From the NCBI RefSeq assembly GCF_002237595.1, contig NZ_CP022529.1, positions 3,782,001 through 3,846,000 on the forward strand: a stretch of DNA of 64,000 bases, read 5' to 3'. The stretch comes from Labrenzia sp. VG12 (GTDB lineage Bacteria > Pseudomonadota > Alphaproteobacteria > Rhizobiales > Stappiaceae). The position numbers and the translations under genes are program-made. Below the pieces are notes generated by a model that ran no database searches, was not told the origin of the DNA, and saw only the letters and a list, made by a program, of their open reading frames with translations. The stretch's first letter is position 1, and each line of letters starts with the position of its first letter. Shown piece by piece: positions 39,110 to 48,611 of the stretch.

Positions 39110-42100
39110 TCAAAATCGCACAACCGCGGTGTCTCCAGCAGCCGCAGGCGCCTTGCGAGCAAAGATCAGGCTTCGGAGATCTCCGGCGATTGCCAGCAAC
39201 ACCGGGACCAGGATCAGCGTGATCAAGGTTGCAAAAATCTCGCCGAAGGCGAGCGACACCGCGGCCGGGATCAGGTACCGCGCCTGTTCGGAGGTCTCGC
39301 TCATCAGGGGCAGCAGCCCGACGACCGTGGTCGCCGTGGTCAGGAAGATCGCCTGGAACCGGTCAATGCCGCAGCGCCGGATGGCGTCCCGCTCTTCCAT
39401 GCCGGCCTCGCGGGACTGGAGATAGAAGGTCATCATGACGAGCGAATCGTTGACCACCACCCCGATCAGCGCCAGGACGCCGAAAAAGGACAGAAGCGAA
39501 AACGGCAGGTCCATGATCACATGCCCGAGCACCGCGCCGACAAATCCAAACGGCACGACGGACATGATGATCAGGGGCTTGAAATAGGATTTGAGCGGCA
39601 CGGCCATCAGGATATAGATGAGCAGACAGGCAATCAGGATGGCGCGCAGAAACCCGCCCCTCATCTCGCCGACCTGCTCCAGTTCCCCGCCCTCATCGAC
39701 GGAAAGGCCGGGATACCGGGTTTCCAGCCCTTTGGCGAAATCGTTCAGGACCGCCTGCCCGATCTCCTCCGGCGCAACGATCTCCCGGTTGACGTCGGCA
39801 AGAACGGTGGCAATCAACGCGCCATTGCGGCGTTCAATCTTTTCCGACACGTAGCGCGCCTCAATTTCGGCGATAGCGGAAAGCGGGATCCAGTCACCAC
39901 CCTCTGCCTGCAGCCTCAACGCCATCAGATCCTCGATCCGGTCGCGCGCCGCCAGGGCATTGCGCACGACCACCCGGACTTCCGACGCTCCCCTTTGAAT
40001 CCGCTGTGCTTCGCCGCCACCAAACGCATATCCGATCTGGCTTGCCAGGCGCTCGGACGTGAACCCGAGCGAGCGGGCTTCCGGTTTCAGCGTCAGGCGC
40101 AGCTCCGGCTGCCCGGTCAGGAAGGTATCACGCACGTTGGCAACACCCTTGAAGGTGGCCAGATGTAGCCGAAGCTCCCGGCTGGCCGCTTCCAGAAGTG
40201 CACGGTCCTTGGCAATCAGCCGGATCTGGAACCCGCCGCCAAAATCCTCAAAGCCGGAGAAGTTCACTTCGGAAACACCTTCAAGCGGCCCGATGCGCGC
40301 CCGCCAGTTTTCCAGAATGTCCAGCGTGCTTTGGTCGGGGCGCTCTGCCGAAGGCGTCAGCTCCATGTAAAGCTCGGCGGAAGTGGTGCCGGTAACAAAT
40401 GCAAAGAGATGGGCAACCGGCCCCTCTCCCGAGGCGTTCACAAGGTCCGGGTCGTCCGCCAGATCCAGGGCCGCCTGTTCTATGACCGCGACATTCTTCT
40501 GCGTCAGGGAAAGGGGCGCGCGCTGGTCCATGGTCAGGGAGACCGAAATCACCTGACCCGGCACATTGGGAAAGAACACCGACTTGATCTTGCCCGCCTG
40601 CATCAGCCCGAAAACGAGCGTTGCCACGGCGACAAACAGGATCAGAACCGCATACCTGTTGCGCAACGACCAGGTCAGCACCGGCGCATACAGGCGATCG
40701 CGAAACGCCATCAGCCCCCCGCGCGCAAAGGACTGCACCTTCGCCCAGCTCCGCGAGGCCAAGCTCCGTTGCTCCGGTGGCGACATTGAAAGATGTGCCA
40801 GATGGGCGGGCAGGATGAACTTGCTCTCCAATAGCGAAAACAGCAGCGCCAGGATGACCACTCCGGCAAAGCCGGCGAGGACCTTGCCGAGCGGACTGTC
40901 GATCAGAAGCATCGGGAAAAAGGCAGCCACCGTGGTCAACACGCCGAAGACCGTTGCCACGGAAACCTTTTCGACACCGACTTCCGTGCCGCGGATCGGG
41001 TCCTCGATGCGCCGCCGCTGCTCATGCACACTCTCGCCGACAACCACCGCGTCGTCGACCAGGATCCCGAGCACGATGATGAAGCCGAATGTGGTGATGT
41101 CGTTCAGGGAATAGTCGACCCAGCCGGTTGTCGCGACCGCAAAGGCGCCGGCCAGCGAGATCGGAATGCCCATTGCCACCCAGAAGGCCAGCTTCACATT
41201 CAGGAACAGCGCCAGCATCAAGGCGACAAGGACCAGGCCCTGCACCGCACTGTTGCCGAGCAGCTCCAGCCTGTCTGAAATGTAGTCGCGGGAATTGCCC
41301 CAAAGCGCGACCTGGACGCCATCGGGCAGAGACTGCTCGACCTTCGCGACGATCTCTTCTGCGGCATCGGAGACCCTGAGCAGATTGTCTTTCCGTCCAA
41401 TCAGGACTTCCATGCCGACCGACGGCCGGCTGTTGAAACGGGTCTCGATATCCGTTTCCGCAAAACCGTCTCTGATCCTGGCAATATCGCCCAGGAGTGT
41501 CGTGGTGCCGTCCGGCCACTGAACGATTGGAATCTCCTGGAAATCCCTGAGGGAGTAGGCCTGGCTGTCTGCCCTGAGGGAGATGTACCCGCCTTCCGTT
41601 CGAAGCGTTCCGCCCTGAAAATAGAGCGACGCCTTGCCGATCCGGTCCATGACATCGGCAATCGTCAGGTCCAGCCTTTCCAGGGTTCCCGGCACAAACT
41701 CAACGGAGATTTCCTGATCCTGCAAACCCCAGTTGTTGACCCTTGAAATCTCTTCGCTCGCCAGGAGATCCGCGCGCAGGTCCCGGGCAATTTTCTGCAG
41801 CGATTTCAGGTCCGTGTCGCCATAAACCTGGATATAGAGAGCCGGCACATCGAAATTGTTGGTTTCGATCACCGGCCTGCGGGCATCCTTGGGCAGATCG
41901 TAAATGCCATCGACCTTCAGCCGGACATCATCGAGCAGTTTTTGAAGCCTGTAGCCGTTGTTCTTCTGAACCTCGACAATCGACGCGCCGGGTGTCGACG
42001 AAGAGCGGATCGCCTTCACACCGTTCAAACCTTCCAGCGCCTTTTCGATCTTGCGCGTGACCTGCTCGTCCACCTGGGCGGTATAGGCATTCGGCAAGGC

Positions 42101-42250
42101 CGTGGTGACGCTGACGGTGTCCGCGGGGATCTTCGGAAAGCCTTCGATGCGCACGGTCAGCACGGACGAAATCCCGACCACCAGAATGAATGCCATCAGG
42201 AGGTTGGCGGCAACGGGATTGCGAATGAACCAGTTGGTCAGCCAGGTCAT
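39110..42250 (-). CDS. RND efflux pump inner-membrane transporter (AcrB/HAE type)
   Basis: 1046 residues. Starts MTWLTNWFIRNPVAANLLMA (first membrane helix), has two large periplasmic loops and twelve membrane helices, and keeps the proton-relay aspartates in FGFIIVLGILVDDAVVVGES. The second half repeats the pattern, with SFFGVLALIGVVVNDSLVMM. It is in the hydrophobe/amphiphile efflux group but differs from AcrB in the loops (MSPPEQRSLASRSW follows HLAHL, and porter-domain sequences are divergent), so the substrate is open: lipids, drugs or metabolites. Its ATG overlaps the adaptor stop (ATGA). No outer-membrane channel gene is nearby. Confidence 0.93.
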   Translation of the reverse strand: MTWLTNWFIRNPVAANLLMAFILVVGISSVLTVRIEGFPKIPADTVSVTTALPNAYTAQVDEQVTRKIEKALEGLNGVKAIRSSSTPGASIVEVQKNNGYRLQKLLDDVRLKVDGIYDLPKDARRPVIETNNFDVPALYIQVYGDTDLKSLQKIARDLRADLLASEEISRVNNWGLQDQEISVEFVPGTLERLDLTIADVMDRIGKASLYFQGGTLRTEGGYISLRADSQAYSLRDFQEIPIVQWPDGTTTLLGDIARIRDGFAETDIETRFNSRPSVGMEVLIGRKDNLLRVSDAAEEIVAKVEQSLPDGVQVALWGNSRDYISDRLELLGNSAVQGLVLVALMLALFLNVKLAFWVAMGIPISLAGAFAVATTGWVDYSLNDITTFGFIIVLGILVDDAVVVGESVHEQRRRIEDPIRGTEVGVEKVSVATVFGVLTTVAAFFPMLLIDSPLGKVLAGFAGVVILALLFSLLESKFILPAHLAHLSMSPPEQRSLASRSWAKVQSFARGGLMAFRDRLYAPVLTWSLRNRYAVLILFVAVATLVFGLMQAGKIKSVFFPNVPGQVISVSLTMDQRAPLSLTQKNVAVIEQAALDLADDPDLVNASGEGPVAHLFAFVTGTTSAELYMELTPSAERPDQSTLDILENWRARIGPLEGVSEVNFSGFEDFGGGFQIRLIAKDRALLEAASRELRLHLATFKGVANVRDTFLTGQPELRLTLKPEARSLGFTSERLASQIGYAFGGGEAQRIQRGASEVRVVVRNALAARDRIEDLMALRLQAEGGDWIPLSAIAEIEARYVSEKIERRNGALIATVLADVNREIVAPEEIGQAVLNDFAKGLETRYPGLSVDEGGELEQVGEMRGGFLRAILIACLLIYILMAVPLKSYFKPLIIMSVVPFGFVGAVLGHVIMDLPFSLLSFFGVLALIGVVVNDSLVMMTFYLQSREAGMEERDAIRRCGIDRFQAIFLTTATTVVGLLPLMSETSEQARYLIPAAVSLAFGEIFATLITLILVPVLLAIAGDLRSLIFARKAPAAAGDTAVVRF

Positions 42251-43380
42251 GCGCCGTTTTCCTTTTCAACGGGTGCGACGCGTTGGCCGGGCAGGTAGGC
42301 GCTCATCGGTAAAGGCACGACACGCAAGCTTTCCCCTTCCAAGACCGATGCCGGTGCAGGCACGACGACCTCTTCGCCATTTCGGAACAAAGCCTGCGCC
42401 GCAAAGCGCTGCAGGCGATCCGCCTTGTCCAGATACCAGACAAAGCCGTTCTGGCTGAGAGCGCTTTCCGGGATGCGCAGACTGCGCGCCACCGCCTTGC
42501 CGGGCAACCTCACACTGACAAACTGGCCAGGCAGGATGGCCAGGTTTTCCGCCTTGTCCACTTCCAGAAACACCTGGTAGCGGCGCGACTTGGGATCGAG
42601 AAAGCCCCCACCTCTCTTCACCTGGGCCGCTCCGAGAAACCGGTTGTTTTCGCTGAAGACCTGTGAATCGGTTTCCGCCCGTGACCGGTCCAGCAATGCC
42701 CATTGCTCTGCCGTCAGCGAGACGCGAATGTCGAGGATCCTGTCATCGAGAAGCGCAAACAGGACGTCACCTTCATTCACCGACTGTCCGGGACTGACCA
42801 AGCGCCTGGTGATGATTGCATCGAAGGGCGCGCGAATATGTGCGGATTCAAGGTCGTATTCCGCCGCGCCGACGCGCGCCCTGGCAGCCGCCACGGCAAG
42901 TTCGGCCACCCTGACTTCGGGTCTGTGAACGGCAAGGTCCGGCGGTTCGACGCCAGGGCGGACCGAGCGCCAGTCTTTCAGCGCAATGTCCCGTTTCTTT
43001 TCTGCCTGGAGCAGCTCCAGCTCCGCTTTTTTCAGACTGAAACGCGCTTCCTCCAGGTTGGCCACATAAGGAGCGTTCTCCAGCACCAGCAATTCGGTGC
43101 CCTTTTCGACCCGCGCACCGCCCAGGGCAGCCGGCGCTACCGCGCCGACAACACCGGCCACTCTGGATTTGAGATCCACCTGCCAGCGCGGTGTTACCTC
43201 GGCAAAAACCGACACGGTTCCAGCCTGATCACCGACCTCAACGGCGACATAGGTGACGGGACGCAAAGCGGGCGCCTTTTCGCCTTCCTCGACATCCGCA
43301 ACATCTTCGAGGGTCAGGATGTAGCCGCTGGCGGCCACCAGCAGCAGCACGGCAAGCGCGATCCACATCGCTCTTATCAT
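42247..43380 (-). CDS. RND efflux adaptor (membrane-fusion protein)
   Basis: 377 residues from ATG 43380 (MIRAMWIALAVLLLVAASGY gives the single membrane anchor at about residues 3-21). The usual parts are seen: a beta-barrel/lipoyl half, VFAEVTPRWQVDLKSRVAGV, a coiled-coil hairpin from about 110 to 200 (ARFSLKKAELELLQAEKKRD and AVAAARARVGAAEYDLE), the returning lipoyl half IRAPFDAIITRRLVSPGQSV and a barrel with ILPGQFVSVRLPG. The adaptor would link the pump to a TolC-type channel. It starts 16 bases after the ABC membrane protein gene and overlaps the pump gene, making a three-gene operon. Confidence 0.9.
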   Translation of the reverse strand: MIRAMWIALAVLLLVAASGYILTLEDVADVEEGEKAPALRPVTYVAVEVGDQAGTVSVFAEVTPRWQVDLKSRVAGVVGAVAPAALGGARVEKGTELLVLENAPYVANLEEARFSLKKAELELLQAEKKRDIALKDWRSVRPGVEPPDLAVHRPEVRVAELAVAAARARVGAAEYDLESAHIRAPFDAIITRRLVSPGQSVNEGDVLFALLDDRILDIRVSLTAEQWALLDRSRAETDSQVFSENNRFLGAAQVKRGGGFLDPKSRRYQVFLEVDKAENLAILPGQFVSVRLPGKAVARSLRIPESALSQNGFVWYLDKADRLQRFAAQALFRNGEEVVVPAPASVLEGESLRVVPLPMSAYLPGQRVAPVEKENGA

Positions 43381-43396
43381 GGGTGTCTCCGGTCGA

Positions 43397-44284
43397 TCAG
43401 ATCTGGTTGGACAGGACTTGCCGCGAACTTGGCCCGTGGGCGTCGACCGCATTGATGCGGCGGCTGATTTCGCTGAGCCGCGACCAGCCCTGCAGGGCAA
43501 TCGGCAGCATCAGCGCCGCTTCCACATATTCCCAGGAATAGGTTGCAATGGCGAAAATCTGTCCGGCTGTGATGCCGTCGATCCCGGCGCCGCAATAAAG
43601 GTTGAACGCGATGAAACCGATCTGCAGCAGGAAAATGCTGCCGTAAAGGATCGCCTCCATATCCGAGATCGACACTTCGTGCTGACGCAGCGCGCGCAGA
43701 TGCTGAAAGACACCAAGCCGTCCGCCCCTGGTCAGGACATCGACCTGCCGCTCCTTCTGCTCGTTCAAACGGGCGTTGAATCGATAGAAGCTGCGATGAA
43801 AGCAGGCATAAAGCAGCAGCATACCCAGCACGACAAGCACGGATGACAGACCGAGATGCACGTCGAAATAGGTCAGCAGAACCAGGCTGACGACAATCTG
43901 GACGACCGCCGTGATCAGACCCGGCACATCTTCTTCCAGAAAATCGACCAGCTCCCGCGACATGTCGAGGCGCGCGCTGCGTTTGGACACCTGCAGGGTG
44001 GGATATCGTCGATGCAACTCGGCACCGAGATGAAGTCGGATGAAACCATAGGCCCTTGTGTCATAGATCCTGCGTCCGACCGCAAACACGCCAAGTGCCA
44101 CAAGAATTGCAGCCATCCAGCCAAGTTCCTGCAACCGGCCAGCCAGCAGTCCGTCGATTGTCAGACCGACGAACAGGGGCACGAGCGCGATCAGCACGTT
44201 TTCCAGCAGCACGATGGCGCAGGTAATGGCGATCCTACCGGTGAACTGCTTCACGATGTAACCCAGGTCGATACTCGCCTGCAT
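43397..44284 (-). CDS. ABC-type six-transmembrane domain protein without an ATPase domain
   Basis: 295 residues from ATG 44284 (MQASIDLGYIVKQFTGRIAI). Six membrane helices are predicted and the pattern fits the ABC exporter membrane domain: AITCAIVLLENVLIALVPLF-VGLTIDG, GAELHRRYPTLQVSKRSARL (the coupling-helix-type region), ELVDFLEEDVPGLITAVVQI and FNARLNEQKERQVDVL. No Walker A/B or LSGGQ sequence follows: the gene ends after a short tail. The family (ABC_membrane_3 type) is known as stand-alone proteins. It begins the RND operon, downstream of a TetR-type operator. How an ATPase-less protein acts, possibly with an ATPase encoded elsewhere or as an accessory pump subunit, is unknown. Confidence 0.82.
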   Translation of the reverse strand: MQASIDLGYIVKQFTGRIAITCAIVLLENVLIALVPLFVGLTIDGLLAGRLQELGWMAAILVALGVFAVGRRIYDTRAYGFIRLHLGAELHRRYPTLQVSKRSARLDMSRELVDFLEEDVPGLITAVVQIVVSLVLLTYFDVHLGLSSVLVVLGMLLLYACFHRSFYRFNARLNEQKERQVDVLTRGGRLGVFQHLRALRQHEVSISDMEAILYGSIFLLQIGFIAFNLYCGAGIDGITAGQIFAIATYSWEYVEAALMLPIALQGWSRLSEISRRINAVDAHGPSSRQVLSNQI

Positions 44285-44377
44285 GTCTGTCTGCCTTCTG
44301 CCTCGATGGCCCCCGCAGTCCCCTTGGGCGAGCCCAAATCCGCTGCGCGCCCATGAAAGAGGTAAACTTCCCAAATA

Positions 44378-44395
44378 GTGAACGAACGTTCGCTC
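44378..44395. promoter_or_regulatory. TetR-type palindromic operator before the RND operon
   Basis: GTGAACGAACGTTCGCTC contains the perfect palindrome CGAACGTTCG (44383-44392) and pairs at 14 of 16 positions when extended. It is 94 bases before the ABC membrane protein start and resembles operators of AcrR-like TetR regulators in alphaproteobacteria. No TetR gene is in the neighbourhood. Confidence 0.55.
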
Positions 44396-44523
44396 TTGAT
44401 ATAGTCAGCAAATGACAGTTTGCCAAGATGGCAGTTGATGTCCGCACTGTTGAAGGAAATGGGCCGGCGGAAACGGGGTCCACATTGCCGGGTAACATGC
44501 ACCGGCACGTGCCGGGCGCGAGC

Positions 44524-45678
44524 TCAGGCCTGATTGAGCACCCGGCGCCGAAGCGCCTGGATCCCCGCCCCCACGGCACTTGGCTGGGCAGGTATCTGGC
44601 TCTGCACCAGCGCCGGGCCCGGGATTTTACGGCCGTAGCGATCGGGAACCCGTTGGGACGTTGCCGCGATCAGCATGTCTCGCAACGCGCTCGGCGCCTC
44701 TCCGCCAAAGACGATGGCAGCCGGATCGAGAACCGCCGTGACCGCCCGCACCAGCTGGTTCAGTGCCGGCGCGACCCGGAGAACCCAGGCCTCCACACCG
44801 GGCCAGGCCGGGTCGAAACTGGATCTGAGAATGTCGATATTCGGAACGTCGAGACCATTCTCCTGGAGATCCCTGATCAGGTACTGCAGGGCCGGACGGT
44901 TTGGTTTCTCTTCAACGAGATAGATATCCGTCAACTCACCGGCATTGCGGTTGAACCCGTAGAACGGACGGCCATCCAGCACCACGCCGCCGCCAAGGCC
45001 GAAGTTGAACGACAGATAGACGAAGGTTGGATAGTCCCTGCCCGCGCCGCTCCAGAGTTCGGCAATGGCCCCCAGCGTGCCGTTGTTCTCTGCATAGGCC
45101 GGGCAGCCGAAAGCCTCGGAGAACCGTTTTTCTATGGCAAATCCGGACCAGTTTTCCAGAAGGGGGGGCGTGGTGAAGATATTGTCCTGCGTGTTGCGAA
45201 ACCCCTGGGTCGATATCCCGCAACCGGCGAGCCTGTTCGGGTCCAGTCCCAGTTTCTTCGCGCTGCGTTTCGACAGGTCCAGGGCCGCCTTTATGACGGC
45301 TTCCGGGTCGTTCGGGTTCACGTCAACCCTGCCCTCGCTCAGGATATTGCCGGTCAGATCCACCCAGACCGTTTCCACCGTGTTGGTGTCCACCGAAACG
45401 CCAAACGCGTATGCGCCGGCAGGATTGACCGCGAGACGAGGGCTTGGTTTGCCCCGCCCCTGGATCACCGGATCGCGCCGTTCCAGAAGGCCGCTTTCAA
45501 GCAGTTCTTCGGTCAATCGGTGCACGGATTGCTGAGACAGTCCGGTCGGTGCGGGCAGATCCGAACGGGCAACAACACCATTGACGCGAACAGCTTCCAG
45601 GATAGCGGCGCTGCTTGGACCGATCGGAAAAAGAGTCGATTTTTCTGAATTTTGCGGGGTCCCAACTGGCACCGTCAC
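44524..45678 (-). CDS. ROK family transcriptional regulator (no zinc motif)
   Basis: 384 residues from GTG 45678, with AAGGA ten bases upstream. The N terminus is a winged helix-turn-helix (AAILEAVRVNGVVARSDLPA then PTGLSQQSVHRLTEELLESG), followed by a ROK-type actin-like fold: GAYAFGVSVDTNTVETVWVD, GCGISTQGFRNTQDNIFTTP, LSFNFGLGGGVVLDGRPF and NAGELTDIYL. The usual metal-binding cysteine motif (CxCGxxGCxE) and the histidine of the GHM motif are absent, and the ATP-binding DxGxT is not clean, so this is a regulator, not a kinase. It is divergent from the ABC importer operon across 171 bases with inverted repeats and probably represses it. Confidence 0.85.
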   Translation of the reverse strand: MTVPVGTPQNSEKSTLFPIGPSSAAILEAVRVNGVVARSDLPAPTGLSQQSVHRLTEELLESGLLERRDPVIQGRGKPSPRLAVNPAGAYAFGVSVDTNTVETVWVDLTGNILSEGRVDVNPNDPEAVIKAALDLSKRSAKKLGLDPNRLAGCGISTQGFRNTQDNIFTTPPLLENWSGFAIEKRFSEAFGCPAYAENNGTLGAIAELWSGAGRDYPTFVYLSFNFGLGGGVVLDGRPFYGFNRNAGELTDIYLVEEKPNRPALQYLIRDLQENGLDVPNIDILRSSFDPAWPGVEAWVLRVAPALNQLVRAVTAVLDPAAIVFGGEAPSALRDMLIAATSQRVPDRYGRKIPGPALVQSQIPAQPSAVGAGIQALRRRVLNQA

Positions 45679-45760
45679 GGACAGAAATCCTTAATTTCAA
45701 ACGAGAATCACGACGCCATCCTACCGCCCGCCTCCGGGCACGCCAATCCCTGTCATAAAA

Positions 45761-45806
45761 TTATTACTTTTAATGAGTAATAAAAAGAATAATACTCATG
45801 ACGAGT
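45761..45806. promoter_or_regulatory. Divergent promoter with two inverted repeats
   Basis: TTATTACT-TTTAATG-AGTAATAA at 45761-45783 is a perfect eight-base inverted repeat, and ACTC-ATGAC-GAGT at 45794-45806 is a second, smaller one. Both are in the AT-rich gap between the ROK gene and the ABC operon; the centres are about 28 bases apart. They are the best candidates for ROK-regulator sites. Confidence 0.55.
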
Positions 45807-45849
45807 GATAAACTTTGACAGGTAAGCAATCGGGAGGAGCGAACCGGCC

Positions 45850-46902
45850 ATGGGCGGGATCAGTGCGCGCAATCTGAAAATGGAATTCGGCGGCTTTGTT
45901 GCTGTCCGGAACGTGTCATTCGAAGTCGCTTCGGGTGAATTCGTCACGCTGCTCGGCCCGTCGGGCTGTGGCAAGACAACCCTCCTGAAGATGATTTCCG
46001 GGTTCCTGACAGCGACCCATGGCGAAATTCATCTCGCTGGCCAAGACGTCACCCGGACACCACCTGAAAAACGCGACACGGCGCTCTGTTTCCAGTCCTA
46101 TGCGCTGTTCCCGCATCTGAGCGTTCTGGAAAACCTGGAATTCGGCCTGCGCCAGAAACGGGTTGCCGGCCCGGAACGCAAGACACGGCTCGACGCCGTC
46201 ATCAGCGCGCTGGACCTGTCGCTGCACCTGGAGAAACTGCCCAACCAGCTGTCCGGCGGCCAGCAGCAGCGTGTCGCGCTCGGCCGGGCCCTGGTCATGC
46301 GCCCCAGCGTGATCCTTTTTGACGAGCCGCTCTCCAATCTCGATGCAAAGCTGCGTGACCAGGTACGCATCGAGATCCGGCGCATTCAGCGCGACTTCGG
46401 CCTGACGGCGATCTACGTGACCCACGACCAGGCGGAAGCGCTTGCCATGTCCGACCGGGTTTTTGTCATGAACGGCGGTGTCATCGAACAGGCCGACACG
46501 CCCGAAACGCTCTACGGCGCGCCAAAGACAAGCTTTGTCGCCGATTTCATTGGCAGCGCCAACGTGCTTGAGGCATGCGTGACCGGGAGAGACGGCAACG
46601 GCGCCGTGGAACTGGCAACGTCACTCGGACCGCTCGTCACGAAGAAGGCCGACCTGCCGGAAGGCCGAAAGGTCAAGATCTGTTGGCGGCCGGAGCACGC
46701 CGACCTGGAAGCAGGCGGCGCAAACCGTCTGACCGCACGCGTCACCCACCGGGCCTTTCAGGGGCATTTCACCGACCTCCATCTGGACATGAACGGGACG
46801 GATATCCGCATCCAGACCAACCGGCCCGGCATTCGAGAGGGCGACACGGTGTCCTTTTCACTGCAGCCGGAACAGATCGTGCTGCTGGAGGCCGTGGCAT
46901 GA
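45850..46902 (+). CDS. ABC importer ATPase (PotA/CysA-like)
   Basis: 350 residues. Walker A GPSGCGKTT, Q-loop LCFQSYALFP, signature LSGGQQQRVALGRAL, Walker B VILFDEPLSNLD and the switch histidine in YVTHDQAEA are intact. Beyond about residue 235 there is a C-terminal TOBE-like regulatory domain (FVADFIGSANVLEA, then VKICWRPEHADLEAGG). GGGAGGAG lies before the ATG. It opens a five-gene operon with two permeases, a binding protein and a glycerophosphodiesterase, each start overlapping or close to the previous stop. The ATPase resembles spermidine/putrescine and iron-type importers. Confidence 0.94.
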   Translation: MGGISARNLKMEFGGFVAVRNVSFEVASGEFVTLLGPSGCGKTTLLKMISGFLTATHGEIHLAGQDVTRTPPEKRDTALCFQSYALFPHLSVLENLEFGLRQKRVAGPERKTRLDAVISALDLSLHLEKLPNQLSGGQQQRVALGRALVMRPSVILFDEPLSNLDAKLRDQVRIEIRRIQRDFGLTAIYVTHDQAEALAMSDRVFVMNGGVIEQADTPETLYGAPKTSFVADFIGSANVLEACVTGRDGNGAVELATSLGPLVTKKADLPEGRKVKICWRPEHADLEAGGANRLTARVTHRAFQGHFTDLHLDMNGTDIRIQTNRPGIREGDTVSFSLQPEQIVLLEAVA

Positions 46903-47753
46903 CCCTGAAACGCTGGCTGCTTGTTCTTACCCTGCTCACGCCCGGCCTCGGACTGATCCTTGCCCTGATCGGGGTCGCGGTCTACATCGCGGCCGCCCAG
47001 TCTTTCGGCTACTACAATCTTGCCGGCGAAAGCGGCTTTTCACTGGAATTCTGGGATCGGATGCTGGACCGCAAGGTCTACAGCCGGGCAGTCGTCTATT
47101 CGATCTATATCGGTGTTCTGAGCGCGATCTTCTCTGTCATGCTGGCCTATCCCCTGGCCATCTGGCTGCGCAAACCCTTTCCAGGCTCGCTCGCTATCGG
47201 CGCCATGCTGAAGGCGCCGCTTCTGGTGCACGGCCTTGTCGCGGCCTTCCTGTTCATCAATGTCATCGCCTATCACGGCATTCTCAACCAGCTGATGCAG
47301 GGCATCGGCCTTTGGGAGGAACCGCGCCGGCTGCAGAACGACCGCAACGCCATTGGCGTCCTTATCCTGCAAACCTGGAAGAACATGCCCTTCGCGCTCC
47401 TGCTCCTGACCGGCGCCGTGCAAAGCATTTCAGATGATGTCCTGAACGCGGCAAGGGATCTTGGGGCCGGCAGTTTCGACCGGTTTCGCAAGGTGATTGC
47501 CCCGCTCACCGTCTCCGCCATGCAGGCGGCACTGATCATCATCTTCATCGGTGCGCTGGCCGATTTCAGCTTTCAGGTGATTGCCGGCCCCACCAATCGC
47601 CAGTCGCTCTCCCAACTGATGGTGTTTTTCAAGGATGGCGGGCGCTGGAACGATGCCGCCGTTGTCGGTGTGACGCTGATGCTGATCGCGATTGCCGGCT
47701 CCGCCCTGCTCGCCCTGGTCACCCGCATCACCCTGCGCGGGAGGATCGCATGA
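46899..47753 (+). CDS. ABC importer permease 1
   Basis: 284 residues from ATG 46899, overlapping the ATPase stop (ATGA). About six membrane helices; the ATPase-contact (EAA-like) loop is visible in DDVLNAARDLGAGSFDRFRK with VIAPLTVSAMQAALIIIFIG. The sequence LVHGLVAAFLFINVIAYHGI precedes it. The overall pattern is that of the PotB/ThiP/Fe-type permeases (COG1176 group). The next permease also starts with an ATGA overlap. Confidence 0.92.
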   Translation: MTLKRWLLVLTLLTPGLGLILALIGVAVYIAAAQSFGYYNLAGESGFSLEFWDRMLDRKVYSRAVVYSIYIGVLSAIFSVMLAYPLAIWLRKPFPGSLAIGAMLKAPLLVHGLVAAFLFINVIAYHGILNQLMQGIGLWEEPRRLQNDRNAIGVLILQTWKNMPFALLLLTGAVQSISDDVLNAARDLGAGSFDRFRKVIAPLTVSAMQAALIIIFIGALADFSFQVIAGPTNRQSLSQLMVFFKDGGRWNDAAVVGVTLMLIAIAGSALLALVTRITLRGRIA

Positions 47754-48577
47754 CCCGGCAACGCCTGAACAAGGTTCTTCTTGCGCTGTTGCTCAGCCTG
47801 ACGGCGCTCTGGCTGATCGTGCCCTTCACCATGGCGGTGCTCTGGTCCCTGGTGGATCCGTCCGAGCCCTGGACCGCCGACAAGCTGGTCCCGCCGGCAA
47901 TGTCCTTCTATCGCTGGCAGCACATGTGGGAGAATTCCTCGCTCAAGACCGCGCTTGTGAATTCCTACATCCTCGCACCGTCGGCAGCCCTTGCCGCGCT
48001 TGTGCTGGCCACCCCGACCGCTTTCGCGCTTGGGCGGATCCGCTTTCCCGGCCGTGAGGTCTGCAAGCTCTTGGCGCTATTGCCCCTGATCGTGCCGCCC
48101 TTCGTCACATCGATCTTCTTCACCTCGCTGCTCTATCAGCTCGGCCTGAACACCTGGCGCTTCGGGGCGATCCTGTTCGCTCATGCCATTGTCTTCATGC
48201 CCTATGCAATCCGCATCATGACGGTGAGTTTCGAGCAGGTGCGCACCGACCATATCGATGCTGCCCGCGACCTTGGCGCCAGCACCTGGGCCCGCTGGCA
48301 GGTGGCTTATCTGCCGGCACTCAAACCCGGCATCTTCGCCTCGCTCCTGATCGTTTTCATCCAGTCGATCGAGGAATTTGCCATCGCCTTCATCGTCGGT
48401 TCGCCCGACTTCACCACCATTCCGACACTGCTCTACGGCACGCTCGGACAGGATTATGTCCGTCCCAATGCAGCGGTGTTGTCCCTCATTCTCGTCGTCC
48501 CCAACGTTATCCTGATGCTCATCCTGGAGCGGCTTCTGAAATCGGCCAATCCGGCTCTGAGTTCAGGCAAGGGCTGA
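47750..48577 (+). CDS. ABC importer permease 2
   Basis: 275 residues. The second permease of the pair, with LIVPFTMAVLWSLVDPSEPW at the start, a six-helix pattern and the EAA-like loop QVRTDHIDAARDLGASTWAR then WQVAYLPALKPGIFASLLIV. It is of the PotC type. The stop is 34 bases before the binding-protein gene, with GGAG before that start. Together with permease 1 and the ATPase it makes a complete inner-membrane complex. Confidence 0.92.
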   Translation: MTRQRLNKVLLALLLSLTALWLIVPFTMAVLWSLVDPSEPWTADKLVPPAMSFYRWQHMWENSSLKTALVNSYILAPSAALAALVLATPTAFALGRIRFPGREVCKLLALLPLIVPPFVTSIFFTSLLYQLGLNTWRFGAILFAHAIVFMPYAIRIMTVSFEQVRTDHIDAARDLGASTWARWQVAYLPALKPGIFASLLIVFIQSIEEFAIAFIVGSPDFTTIPTLLYGTLGQDYVRPNAAVLSLILVVPNVILMLILERLLKSANPALSSGKG

Positions 48578-48611
48578 CGAGGATATCCCGACTGAACGGA
48601 GATCAACCGAC

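Noticed and set aside
43397..44284. Hidden ATPase domain of the ABC-like protein
   Set aside because: The frame ends after the sixth helix and the next 16 bases lead straight into the RND adaptor start; no Walker or LSGGQ motif occurs in other frames nearby.
44428..45648. 406-codon plus-strand frame
   Set aside because: Opposite the ROK regulator gene, which has recognisable HTH and ROK features.
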